8,635 bases of DNA from Syntrophomonadaceae bacterium (GTDB lineage: Bacteria > Bacillota > Dethiobacteria > DTU022): positions 1-8,635 of the forward strand of contig PWFM01000107.1 in assembly GCA_003553895.1 (NCBI GenBank), in the 5' to 3' direction. The translations under genes were made by a program, and so were the position numbers. Of this stretch, positions 1-4,823 are shown piece after piece (positions within the stretch are counted from its first letter, which is position 1; each line of letters begins with the position of its first letter). The notes under the pieces were generated by a model. That model was not told the DNA's origin and ran no database searches. It was given only the letters and a program-made list of their open reading frames with translations.

Positions 1-114
1 CAAGACCTGACCCCCACTAATTTTGTTTATAAATATTTTACACTTTAGATTCCTGGAACAGGCAGGAGAAGTATGGCGCCGGTAGAAGGAAAATCCCGGA
101 CGATAGTTTTTTCT

Positions 115-121
115 GAGGGGG
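115..121 (+). promoter_or_regulatory. Ribosome binding site that sets the serpin lipoprotein start
   Basis: GAGGGGG lies 8 bases before the ATG at 130. An earlier in-frame ATG at 73 has only AGGAG four bases upstream and would put 19 residues in front of a complete lipoprotein signal peptide, so the ATG at 130 is preferred. For the transcription start, a weak TTGTTT (23-28), 17 bases, TAGATT (46-51) pair is the best I can see, and it is not convincing. Confidence 0.6.
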
Positions 122-129
122 TTAGTATT

Positions 130-1788
130 ATGATTTTTAAATCCTGTATCTTAATCCTGGCAGCGATAGGGTTGCTATTTTTTGTGCCTGGTTGTGAAGC
201 GGAAGAGGTGGTTGAATTTGAAATAATCCTCACCGCCGAGCCTGAAGAGGGAGGGGAGCTAAGCGGTGCCGGGGTTTACGAAAAAGATGAGCATGATGAA
301 GTTACAATTGAAGCTGTCCCCGCTCAAGGGTATGTATTTGAAAAATGGTTGGAAGACGGAGACGAAGTCAGCCGCGATGAAGCCTATAGTTTTGCGCTTG
401 AAGAAGACCGCGAATTAACGGCGGTTTTCGCCGAAGAAGAAGGGTATGAGGTATCAGTAAAAATCAAAGACGATGCCATGGGAGAAATCAGCGGCGCCGG
501 GACTTACCCGGAAGGAGAAAGGGTGACCCTGACTGCGGAACCGGCTACCGGTTACCAGTTCATGTACTGGTTGGAAGACGGTATGATGACAGGTGAAAGA
601 GAGCCAACTTACGATCTGGTTGTTGAAAGCGATGCTGAGGTGGAAGCCGTGTTTGCCGCAGACAGGATCATGCCGCCCGAATTTGTTTTTGACCTCTACC
701 ACCGGCTTGCCGATCCCGAAGAAAACACTTTTATTTCTCCGGTAAGCATTTACCTGGCCCTCTCCCTGGTCTATAACAGCGCCGAGGGAGAAACCCGGGA
801 AGAGATTGCTGAACTGCTGCAGGTGGCCGATATGGACTTAGAAGAGTTTAACCGGAAATGCCTTGCCTTCAGGAAATCCCTGGAAGGCGAAGAAGACGGT
901 GTCAAGGTCTCCATTGCTGATTCTGTCTGGCTGGAAGAAGGTTTTCCGGTCCATGATCAATACCTGGAAACCCTGGAAAACTACCACAGGGCGAAAGCCA
1001 GGACGGCAGACTTTGCCGATCCAGAAACTACAGCGATGATTAACCAGTGGGTTTCCGATCAAACCGAAGGGATGATCGACGGGATATTTGAGGATAACCA
1101 GCCGGTCCCTGCGGAGTATTTTGTGCTTATCAACGCCATCTATTTTATGGGAGGCTGGACGGAAGACTTTGATCCCGAGGAAACCGAGGACAAAGATTTT
1201 ACGCTTCCTGACGGCTCCACCGTTGAAGTGCCGATTATGCAGCGGGAGAGCGAAGAGATGACTGATTACCAGTACCTGTCGGAAGAAGGCTTTGAAGCGG
1301 TGCGCATTCCTTACGGAGGCGTAGAAATCCACGGCCAGGAAACTCGCATGGCCATGTATGTGTTTGTGCCGGATAACGGCCTTGATGCATTTTATGAGCA
1401 GCTCGATGCCGGTAGCTGGGATGAATGGATGAACGGTTTTTCCTCCCGGGACGGTACAGTCGGTCTGCCCAGGTTCGAAATGAGGTATGAAAAAACGCTA
1501 AACGATATACTTAAAGATATGGGCATGGAAAGAGCTTTCGATGACCGGGCCGATTTTTCCGGAATGTCTCCGGAAGGCGAGCAGCTGCTGCTTGACCAGG
1601 TCTTGCACGAGGCTGTTATCGAGGTTGACGAAAAGGGAACTGAGGCCGCTGCAGTAACCGCCGCTTTAGGCCTGGGAGATGCTCCGGAACCCTTTGAAGT
1701 GATTGCCGACCGGCCCTTTTTCTTTGTAATCAGGGATGACCATGCTGAAAGCGTCCTTTTTGCAGGTGCAGTCACCGATCCCCGTTAA
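130..1788 (+). CDS. Lipoprotein serpin with two N-terminal InlB-B-like repeats
   Basis: Predicted 552-residue cell-surface serine (or cysteine) protease inhibitor. Residues 1-22 are a lipoprotein signal peptide: Lys4, a hydrophobic core, then lipobox V-P-G-C with Cys22 as the lipidated residue, so the protein should be anchored outside the membrane. Residues about 29-101 and 106-177 are two acidic repeats of the InlB B-repeat-like type, each with a GAG-x-Y start, a central AxPAxGY and a WLEDG motif; they probably act as a spacer or adhesive stalk. Residues about 182-552 form a full serpin: FISPVSIYLALSL near 201, NAIYFMGGW near 335, LPRFEMRYE near 446, and a C-terminal RPFFFVIRDD strand. The reactive-loop hinge (501-511, E-K-G-T-E-A-A-A-V-T-A) fits the inhibitory consensus: Gly at P15, Thr at P14 and small residues at P12-P10. 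Counting from the hinge places P1 at or next to Asp517 (sequence G-L-G-D-A-P). The gene stands alone and ends at its own terminator. The family call is very secure; the target protease is unknown. Confidence 0.95.
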   Translation: MIFKSCILILAAIGLLFFVPGCEAEEVVEFEIILTAEPEEGGELSGAGVYEKDEHDEVTIEAVPAQGYVFEKWLEDGDEVSRDEAYSFALEEDRELTAVFAEEEGYEVSVKIKDDAMGEISGAGTYPEGERVTLTAEPATGYQFMYWLEDGMMTGEREPTYDLVVESDAEVEAVFAADRIMPPEFVFDLYHRLADPEENTFISPVSIYLALSLVYNSAEGETREEIAELLQVADMDLEEFNRKCLAFRKSLEGEEDGVKVSIADSVWLEEGFPVHDQYLETLENYHRAKARTADFADPETTAMINQWVSDQTEGMIDGIFEDNQPVPAEYFVLINAIYFMGGWTEDFDPEETEDKDFTLPDGSTVEVPIMQRESEEMTDYQYLSEEGFEAVRIPYGGVEIHGQETRMAMYVFVPDNGLDAFYEQLDAGSWDEWMNGFSSRDGTVGLPRFEMRYEKTLNDILKDMGMERAFDDRADFSGMSPEGEQLLLDQVLHEAVIEVDEKGTEAAAVTAALGLGDAPEPFEVIADRPFFFVIRDDHAESVLFAGAVTDPR

Positions 1789-1831
1789 TGAAACAGTTTA
1801 AGAAATAACCCACCCGTATTACATGCAAATG

Positions 1832-1868
1832 GGGCGCCGGCGACTCATAATGCCGGTGCCCTGTTTTT
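1832..1868 (+). terminator. Rho-independent terminator of the serpin gene
   Basis: GGGCGCCGGC (1832-1841) pairs with GCCGGTGCCC (1852-1861) as a 10-base-pair stem with one G-U pair and a 10-base loop. TG and five T residues (1864-1868) follow. It starts 43 bases after the serpin stop codon. On the other strand the stem is followed by ATTTGC, so it would be poor for the convergent gene. The T-run is also the start of the promoter-like sequence at 1867. Confidence 0.85.
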
Positions 1869-1898
1869 GAGATGCCATCGCCTTCTTTGATATGATTA
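1859..1898 (+). repeat. Copy 1 of a duplicated terminator-end/promoter cassette
   Basis: These 40 bases match 4735-4774 at 35 positions by direct alignment, without gaps. Both copies open with CCCTGTTTTTGA, which is the 3' arm and T-run of a hairpin, and both end in TTTGATATGATTA. Weaker similarity continues for about 15 bases (ACATCTCTACTGCCA against ACATCTACTACCGA). A further short match upstream, GTTAATGAAACAG (1784-1796, over the serpin stop) against GTTAATGAAGCAG (4706-4718), hints at a longer, decayed duplication. Confidence 0.75.
1867..1896 (+). promoter_or_regulatory. Sigma-A-like promoter with no downstream gene on its strand
   Basis: TTGAGA (1867-1872), an 18-base spacer and TATGAT (1891-1896) make a good housekeeping-type promoter. 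Transcription would start near 1901. No + strand gene follows; the next gene is convergent. It corresponds base for base in position to the promoter before the lon gene (4743-4772), so it may be a relic of a duplication, or it may drive a small RNA. Confidence 0.5.
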
Positions 1899-1900
1899 AC

Positions 1901-1992
1901 ATCTCTACTGCCAGTTTAATGTGCCTGCTAAGTTAGGCTGCCGGGCATACTGAACATAGGTGGCAGCAGTAGAGCTGTTGTCCTTATTTTTT
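1901..1992 (+). ncRNA. Candidate small structured RNA (tentative)
   Basis: Starting at the expected start site of the 1867-1896 promoter, CTCTACTG (1903-1910) pairs perfectly with CAGTAGAG (1967-1974). CCA/TGG (1911-1913, 1961-1963) extends the stem past a 3-base bulge, giving a 72-base panhandle. An alternative hairpin, GGCAGC (1962-1967) with GCTGTT (1974-1979, two G-U pairs), precedes a stretch ending in six T residues (1987-1992). The two folds exclude each other. The T-run lies inside the last codons of the convergent gene, so the RNA would be antisense to that gene's 3' end. It matches no RNA family that I recognise; a decayed insertion or chance palindrome is also possible. Confidence 0.2.
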
Positions 1993-2298
1993 CCAGGAGC
2001 ACTCTGCCTCGTATCCTTTTAAAGCGATCCTTTTAAACAGGCTTCCTTTTAAATATAAGGTTATATGATCCGTTTTTTTCTCCAGCACTTTTGCGATATA
2101 GATGCTTAAGTTGTCGGTATTGAAAAGCAAGTATTTGCCCTGGTCATCTATGGGCTTTTTATAATCAATAATTGTCTCAACAAAGGAGCAACCCCCACAG
2201 CAGCCGCCTCCACGGCTGACTATTACATCAACCGTTATAATATCCTTGTTTTTTGCAGACAGCCATTCTTTCAGAACAGGCTCAACCGTTAAATTCAA
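1984..2298 (-). CDS. CC/Se-motif family protein, HesB/IscA-like (cysteine form)
   Basis: Small soluble protein of 104 residues. The hallmark is a glycine- and cysteine-rich loop, S-R-G-G-G-C-C-G-G-C-S, with Cys33, Cys34 and Cys37, after a short helix (residues 6-16) and a beta strand (20-28). A last cysteine, Cys100, lies close to the C-terminus in Y-E-A-E-C. This pattern resembles the clostridial CC/Se-motif (seleno)protein family, in which some members carry selenocysteine at the CC pair; here both positions are ordinary Cys codons. The fold is thought to be related to IscA/HesB proteins, so metal or Fe-S binding or thiol redox chemistry is likely, but no function is proven for the family. 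The TTG start is supported by AGGAGG seven bases upstream; no ATG start fits. The gene is convergent with the serpin and separated from cstA by a terminator, so it is probably transcribed alone. Confidence 0.75.
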   Translation of the reverse strand: MNLTVEPVLKEWLSAKNKDIITVDVIVSRGGGCCGGCSFVETIIDYKKPIDDQGKYLLFNTDNLSIYIAKVLEKKTDHITLYLKGSLFKRIALKGYEAECSWKK

Positions 2299-2305
2299 AT
2301 ATAAG

Positions 2306-2311
2306 CCTCCT
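2306..2311 (-). promoter_or_regulatory. Ribosome binding site supporting a TTG start
   Basis: AGGAGG on the minus strand, seven bases before TTG at 2298-2296. It is a full-strength site, and it is the reason a TTG start is accepted for the CC/Se-motif gene. Confidence 0.8.
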
Positions 2312-2336
2312 GCCGGGAAAAATTAATTTATATAGC

Positions 2337-2399
2337 TTGGCAAAACTTTTTAGCCCCTTAATTTTGAAATCCTGCGCAAGTTTGGCAAGATTCTTTAGC
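2337..2399 (-). repeat. Imperfect 18-base direct repeat upstream of the CC/Se gene
   Basis: TTGGCAAAACTTTTTAGC (2337-2354) and TTGGCAAGATTCTTTAGC (2382-2399) match at 15 of 18 positions and start 45 bases apart. On the minus (gene) strand they read GCTAAA...TTGCCAA and lie about 40-100 bases before the start codon. In RNA each can form a small hairpin closed by GGC/GCC or GGCAA/TTGCC. A twice-bound regulator or a paired RNA element are both possible. I could not match it to a known riboswitch. Confidence 0.4.
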
Positions 2400-2426
2400 G
2401 TTGCCGGAAACACCGATTAACGCAGG
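2371..2426 (-). promoter_or_regulatory. Possible structured leader element before the CC/Se gene
   Basis: CCTGCG (2371-2376) pairs with CGCAGG (2421-2426). Inside it, GTTT/AAAC and GGCAA/TTGCC add a second stem, forming a multi-part 56-base fold that overlaps the second copy of the direct repeat. TTTT follows the stem on the + strand. The rest of 2427-2522 shows nothing I can name, and no good -35/-10 pair for the gene is evident apart from an AT-rich TATAAA-like stretch near 2325-2333. Confidence 0.25.
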
Positions 2427-2522
2427 TTTTGTTAGGGAACATTTAAAAATTCAACTTTTATGGCACCGGTTGCCCGGGTTAGGTTTAAATTCTTCGCTCA
2501 ATACTTGGTTCGGTAGCTTATG

Positions 2523-2563
2523 AAAAGGCATCCTCCTCCCGTTAATAAAAACAGGAGGAGGAT
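2523..2563 (-). terminator. Rho-independent terminator of cstA
   Basis: On the minus strand ATCCTCCTCC (2563-2554) pairs perfectly with GGAGGAGGAT (2539-2530) across a 14-base loop. GCC and four T residues (2526-2523) follow. The stem begins nine bases after the cstA stop codon. The T-run is short and offset, so some read-through into the CC/Se gene is possible. Confidence 0.75.
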
Positions 2564-2572
2564 TTGCTGCTA

Positions 2573-4222
2573 TCAGGCTATTTCTTTATACGGTATCTGC
2601 CCCTTTTCGTTCCAGGTGGTGAGGGCGATTATGACGATCCCGACACCGCAGAGAAAGATTACACTGCCGATAATAACGAGAGCCCATAGTTCATTGGGGA
2701 TATAATTAGTAAAAATCTGGTGAGCCATGGCAATCATTGAAGTAACAATCATAATCACGAATGGAATCATGTAGTGAATAGTAGGCCGCTGCATCATCTT
2801 TAAGAAGACCGCTGCTGCCAGCAGGGCAATGCCGGCCAGGATCTGGTTGGCGGCGCCAAAAAGCGGCCATAGAACCATGCCGTATCCGGTCATAGCCAGG
2901 TAAAGGATCACTGCCCAGCCCGGTAACAGGGACACGGTCTTATCCCTGAGTATTTCGGGCATATGGAAAGTTACAGTGCTTTCTGCAAAGGCGATCCTGG
3001 TAAAGCGCATGGCAGAATCAAGGGTGGTCATGGCGAAACTTTTTGCTACTATGGCAAAGAAAGTCGCACCGACTATAGCTGGGATTCCCAGCGGGACCAG
3101 GAAAGTGCCACCCCCGGTTGCAAAAATAGCCGGCCAGGCCGCTACACCCCAGGCAGCATAAGATTCGGTGTAGCCGGCAACTCCGAGTCCCACTACTGCA
3201 GTTAAAAGGGCAATTACAGCCAGGTAACCTTCACCAAGCATAGAACCATACCCTACAGGCTTGGCATCTTGCTCATTTTTCAGCTGTTTTGGTGTGGTTC
3301 CGCTACCGACAATGGAGTGCCAGCCTGATATTGCGCCGCAGGCAATAGTGATCATAACGAATGGCCAAATCGGCGGCGCTCCTTCCGGAGCAAGTCGAAC
3401 GGCGGGGGCGGCCAGCTGTCCGGCGCCGGTTGCCGCCAGGGCGATGATCCCGATAGTGGCAGCAAACAGGGCTATAACCAGCTGGATCCCGTTAATAAAA
3501 TCTCGCGGCTGGACCAGGAGCCATACCGGCAGCCTGGCAGCGATTAGCATGTAGCCGAGTAGAATAAATACCCAGGTCTGATAACTTAGCTCCAGGGGAT
3601 ACCTGATTCCCAGGGCTATGAAGGCATACATGATTACAACGGCAATAATTGCAGCCAGGTAAAGGTTGATCTTCCACTTTTTGCGGACGCCCAGGCCGAT
3701 TATAATGGCCAGGGGGATTTCAATCCAGACTGAATAAACGGCGGCTGGAAAAGCTTCAGCCAGGACTGCAATAACGTGCACAAATACAGCAGAAACAAGC
3801 ACAAGCAGGAAAAAGACAACTATATACATCAGCTGCATGGCTCTTTCTCCCAGCAAATCTTTAAGAAAATCAGCCACGCCGCGTCCTTGATGCCTCAGGG
3901 AAGCAGCGAGCGCCCCCAGGTCATGGACTGCCCCAATGAAGATAGTCCCTAAAACAATCCAGAGCAGAGCCGGCAGCCAGCCCCAGATCGCTGCAACAAT
4001 AGGACCGACAATGGGAGCTGCCCCGGCAATAGAAGTAAAATGGTGTCCAAATACTACAGGTTTGTCGGTTGGGACAAATTCAAAGTCATCCTGGTATTTG
4101 TAAGCGGGTGTTACACGGCTGGGATCTAGCTGCCATATTTTGTCTGACAGAAAGGTGGCATAGAAACGATAGGCCAGATAATATAAGACCAGTGCGACGA
4201 TAACAAAAAGTAAAGCATGCAC
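2573..4222 (-). CDS. cstA: CstA-family carbon starvation protein, short form (pyruvate/peptide-type transporter)
   Basis: Integral membrane protein of 549 residues with about 15-16 hydrophobic segments. Enterobacterial members CstA and BtsT (about 700 residues) import pyruvate, and CstA was also linked to peptide use; the substrate here is inferred only. Family blocks are clear: FGHHFTSIAGAAPIVGP (58-74), the cytoplasmic turn GAVHDLGALAASLRHQGRG (97-115), ACGAISGWHSIVGSGTTPKQ (294-313) leading to GYGSMLGEG (324-332), and WPLFGAANQ (452-460). The shorter length reflects missing loops and C-terminal segments and is usual for this subtype, so I see no truncation. The start is GTG at 4222 with GAGGAGG eight bases upstream; the nearby ATGs at 4226 and 4218 are in another frame. 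The gene is monocistronic, divergent from the lon gene, and preceded by a roughly 350-base leader that may regulate it. Confidence 0.93.
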   Translation of the reverse strand: MHALLFVIVALVLYYLAYRFYATFLSDKIWQLDPSRVTPAYKYQDDFEFVPTDKPVVFGHHFTSIAGAAPIVGPIVAAIWGWLPALLWIVLGTIFIGAVHDLGALAASLRHQGRGVADFLKDLLGERAMQLMYIVVFFLLVLVSAVFVHVIAVLAEAFPAAVYSVWIEIPLAIIIGLGVRKKWKINLYLAAIIAVVIMYAFIALGIRYPLELSYQTWVFILLGYMLIAARLPVWLLVQPRDFINGIQLVIALFAATIGIIALAATGAGQLAAPAVRLAPEGAPPIWPFVMITIACGAISGWHSIVGSGTTPKQLKNEQDAKPVGYGSMLGEGYLAVIALLTAVVGLGVAGYTESYAAWGVAAWPAIFATGGGTFLVPLGIPAIVGATFFAIVAKSFAMTTLDSAMRFTRIAFAESTVTFHMPEILRDKTVSLLPGWAVILYLAMTGYGMVLWPLFGAANQILAGIALLAAAVFLKMMQRPTIHYMIPFVIMIVTSMIAMAHQIFTNYIPNELWALVIIGSVIFLCGVGIVIIALTTWNEKGQIPYKEIA

Positions 4223-4230
4223 ACATATCG

Positions 4231-4237
4231 CCTCCTC
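4231..4237 (-). promoter_or_regulatory. Ribosome binding site supporting the cstA GTG start
   Basis: GAGGAGG on the minus strand, eight bases before GTG (4222-4220). It is a strong site and decides between several nearby ATG/GTG codons. Confidence 0.8.
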
Positions 4238-4432
4238 TATATAGTTTTTTAACTAGATCTTGCTCCATAGTTTGGAAAATATTGAATCAAGCGCCAGACT
4301 GTCGTTGCTTAAGGTGGAAGCTTTCTATCAAACTTAAAAGTATCCCGTGTTATTAAACCCTTCATCTTTTTAATTAGACATCTAAATAAGGACTGGCAGA
4401 AGGATCTAAATCAGACAAAATAAAGCAGATAA

Positions 4433-4459
4433 CTAATGTAATTCGATCATTTTTTCCAT
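4433..4459 (-). CDS. Possible 8-residue leader peptide upstream of cstA
   Basis: ATG to TAG encodes M-E-K-M-I-E-L-H. It is preceded by AAGGAGGTG (4471-4463), a near-perfect match to the 16S anti-Shine-Dalgarno, with a 5-base gap between AGGAGG and ATG. That is the strongest ribosome binding site in the window attached to the shortest ORF, and it lies in the long untranslated region about 210 bases before cstA. It could be a leader peptide that couples translation to cstA expression. No run of one regulatory amino acid is present, so classical attenuation is not suggested. Confidence 0.35.
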   Translation of the reverse strand: MEKMIELH

Positions 4460-4510
4460 CAACACCTCCTTGCGCAATTATACCTTCCTTAAGGAGAACC
4501 GAACTGCTTA

Positions 4511-4548
4511 ATAATGCACCTCCTTTTTTAGGTTGATTATTGCATTAT
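4511..4548 (-). promoter_or_regulatory. Hairpin enclosing a Shine-Dalgarno-like sequence
   Basis: ATAATGCA (4511-4518) and TGCATTAT (4541-4548) are perfect 8-base inverted repeats. On the minus strand an AAGGAGG stretch sits directly before the 3' arm. ACCT/AGGT (4518-4521, 4530-4533) gives an inner stem. No normal start codon follows the Shine-Dalgarno-like sequence. It is a candidate regulatory structure in the cstA leader. Confidence 0.3.
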
Positions 4549-4583
4549 CTAAATATTCTTCCTAAATTTAAAATATCCTTCAG

Positions 4584-4612
4584 AAAATAAAAATATATTG
4601 ATGCAGTGTCAT
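4584..4612 (-). promoter_or_regulatory. Possible cstA promoter
   Basis: On the minus strand ATGACA (4612-4607), 17 bases, TATTTT (4589-4584) matches the sigma-A consensus at 5 of 6 and 4 of 6 positions. A start near 4577 would give an unusually long leader of about 355 bases containing the 8-codon ORF and hairpin. A TATAAT at 4482-4477 has no good -35 and would start inside the leader ORF's ribosome binding site. Confidence 0.3.
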
Positions 4613-4725
4613 TGTTGTTTATCATATTATCCGGGAAACGGTCATACTGATTCGAGTTTGGTCAAGAGGAAAGTTAGTGAAGGGAAGCTTTCAGCCAAAT
4701 CAGTAGTTAATGAAGCAGGCAGAAC

Positions 4726-4744
4726 ACAGGGTAACCCTGTTTTT
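4726..4744 (+). terminator. Terminator-like palindrome abutting the lon promoter
   Basis: ACAGGGT-A-ACCCTGT (4726-4740) is a perfect palindrome with 7-base arms. As RNA it forms a 6-pair hairpin with a 3-base loop, followed by TTTTT. No + strand gene lies upstream in this 500-base gap, so it has nothing obvious to terminate. It may be a relic of the duplicated cassette (the serpin terminator ends in the same CCCTGTTTTTGA), an insulator, or an operator beside the -35 element. Confidence 0.5.
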
Positions 4745-4774
4745 GACGTGTCATCGCTCTCTTTGATATGATTA
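4735..4774 (+). repeat. Copy 2 of the duplicated terminator-end/promoter cassette
   Basis: It is 35 of 40 bases identical to 1859-1898. The mismatches fall outside the T-run and the -10 element; the -35 differs in its last two bases (TTGACG against TTGAGA). This copy is positioned to drive the lon gene and is probably the functional original. Confidence 0.75.
4743..4772 (+). promoter_or_regulatory. Sigma-A promoter of the LonB-type protease gene
   Basis: TTGACG (4743-4748), an 18-base spacer and TATGAT (4767-4772) match the consensus at 5 of 6 positions each. The start would be near 4779, giving a leader of about 45 bases. No CIRCE (HrcA) or CtsR heat-shock operator is seen. Confidence 0.7.
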
Positions 4775-4791
4775 GGACATCTACTACCGAA

Positions 4792-4807
4792 ATGGTAAAT
4801 ATACCAT
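4792..4807 (+). promoter_or_regulatory. Inverted repeat between the lon promoter and its ribosome binding site
   Basis: ATGGTA-AATA-TACCAT is a perfect 6-base inverted repeat that ends one base before the ribosome binding site AGGGAGG (4808-4814). It could be a repressor operator just inside the transcript or a small hairpin that affects ribosome access. No known regulator consensus was recognised. Confidence 0.35.
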
Positions 4808-4823
4808 AGGGAGGCAGGCATTA

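Larger units (their letters stand above)
4380..4554. repeat. Three copies of ATCTAAAT in the cstA leader
   Basis: ATCTAAAT occurs at 4380-4387, 4404-4411 and 4547-4554. The first copy sits in the interrupted palindrome TTAGA-CA-TCTAA (4374-4385). The surroundings are AT-rich, so chance is not excluded; a repeated protein-binding half-site is the alternative. Confidence 0.2.

Noticed and set aside
73..129. Upstream ATG extending the serpin by 19 residues
   Set aside because: The extension would precede a complete lipoprotein signal peptide. The ATG at 130 has a better placed ribosome binding site.
838..1332. Long antisense open frame within the serpin gene
   Set aside because: It is a shadow of the serpin coding frame, with no ribosome binding site or recognisable domain.
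2299..2572. Known riboswitch or T-box in the CC/Se and cstA leaders
   Set aside because: I looked for the T-box AGGGTGG core and for cobalamin, c-di-GMP, guanidine, fluoride and manganese motifs, and none was convincing. A covariance-model search would be needed to settle it.
2520..2705. Plus-strand 61-codon frame across the cstA terminator and 3' end
   Set aside because: It starts inside the terminator stem, has no ribosome binding site and runs antisense to cstA.
4489..4512. Minus-strand 7-codon ORF beginning with ATT after AGGAGG
   Set aside because: ATT starts are very rare, and nothing else supports translation. The Shine-Dalgarno-like sequence is better treated as part of a hairpin.
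4640..4725. Remnant of a second serpin 3' end before the lon promoter
   Set aside because: The short match around GTTAATGAA is suggestive, but translation of the preceding bases does not give a serpin C-terminus, so a pseudogene is not supported.
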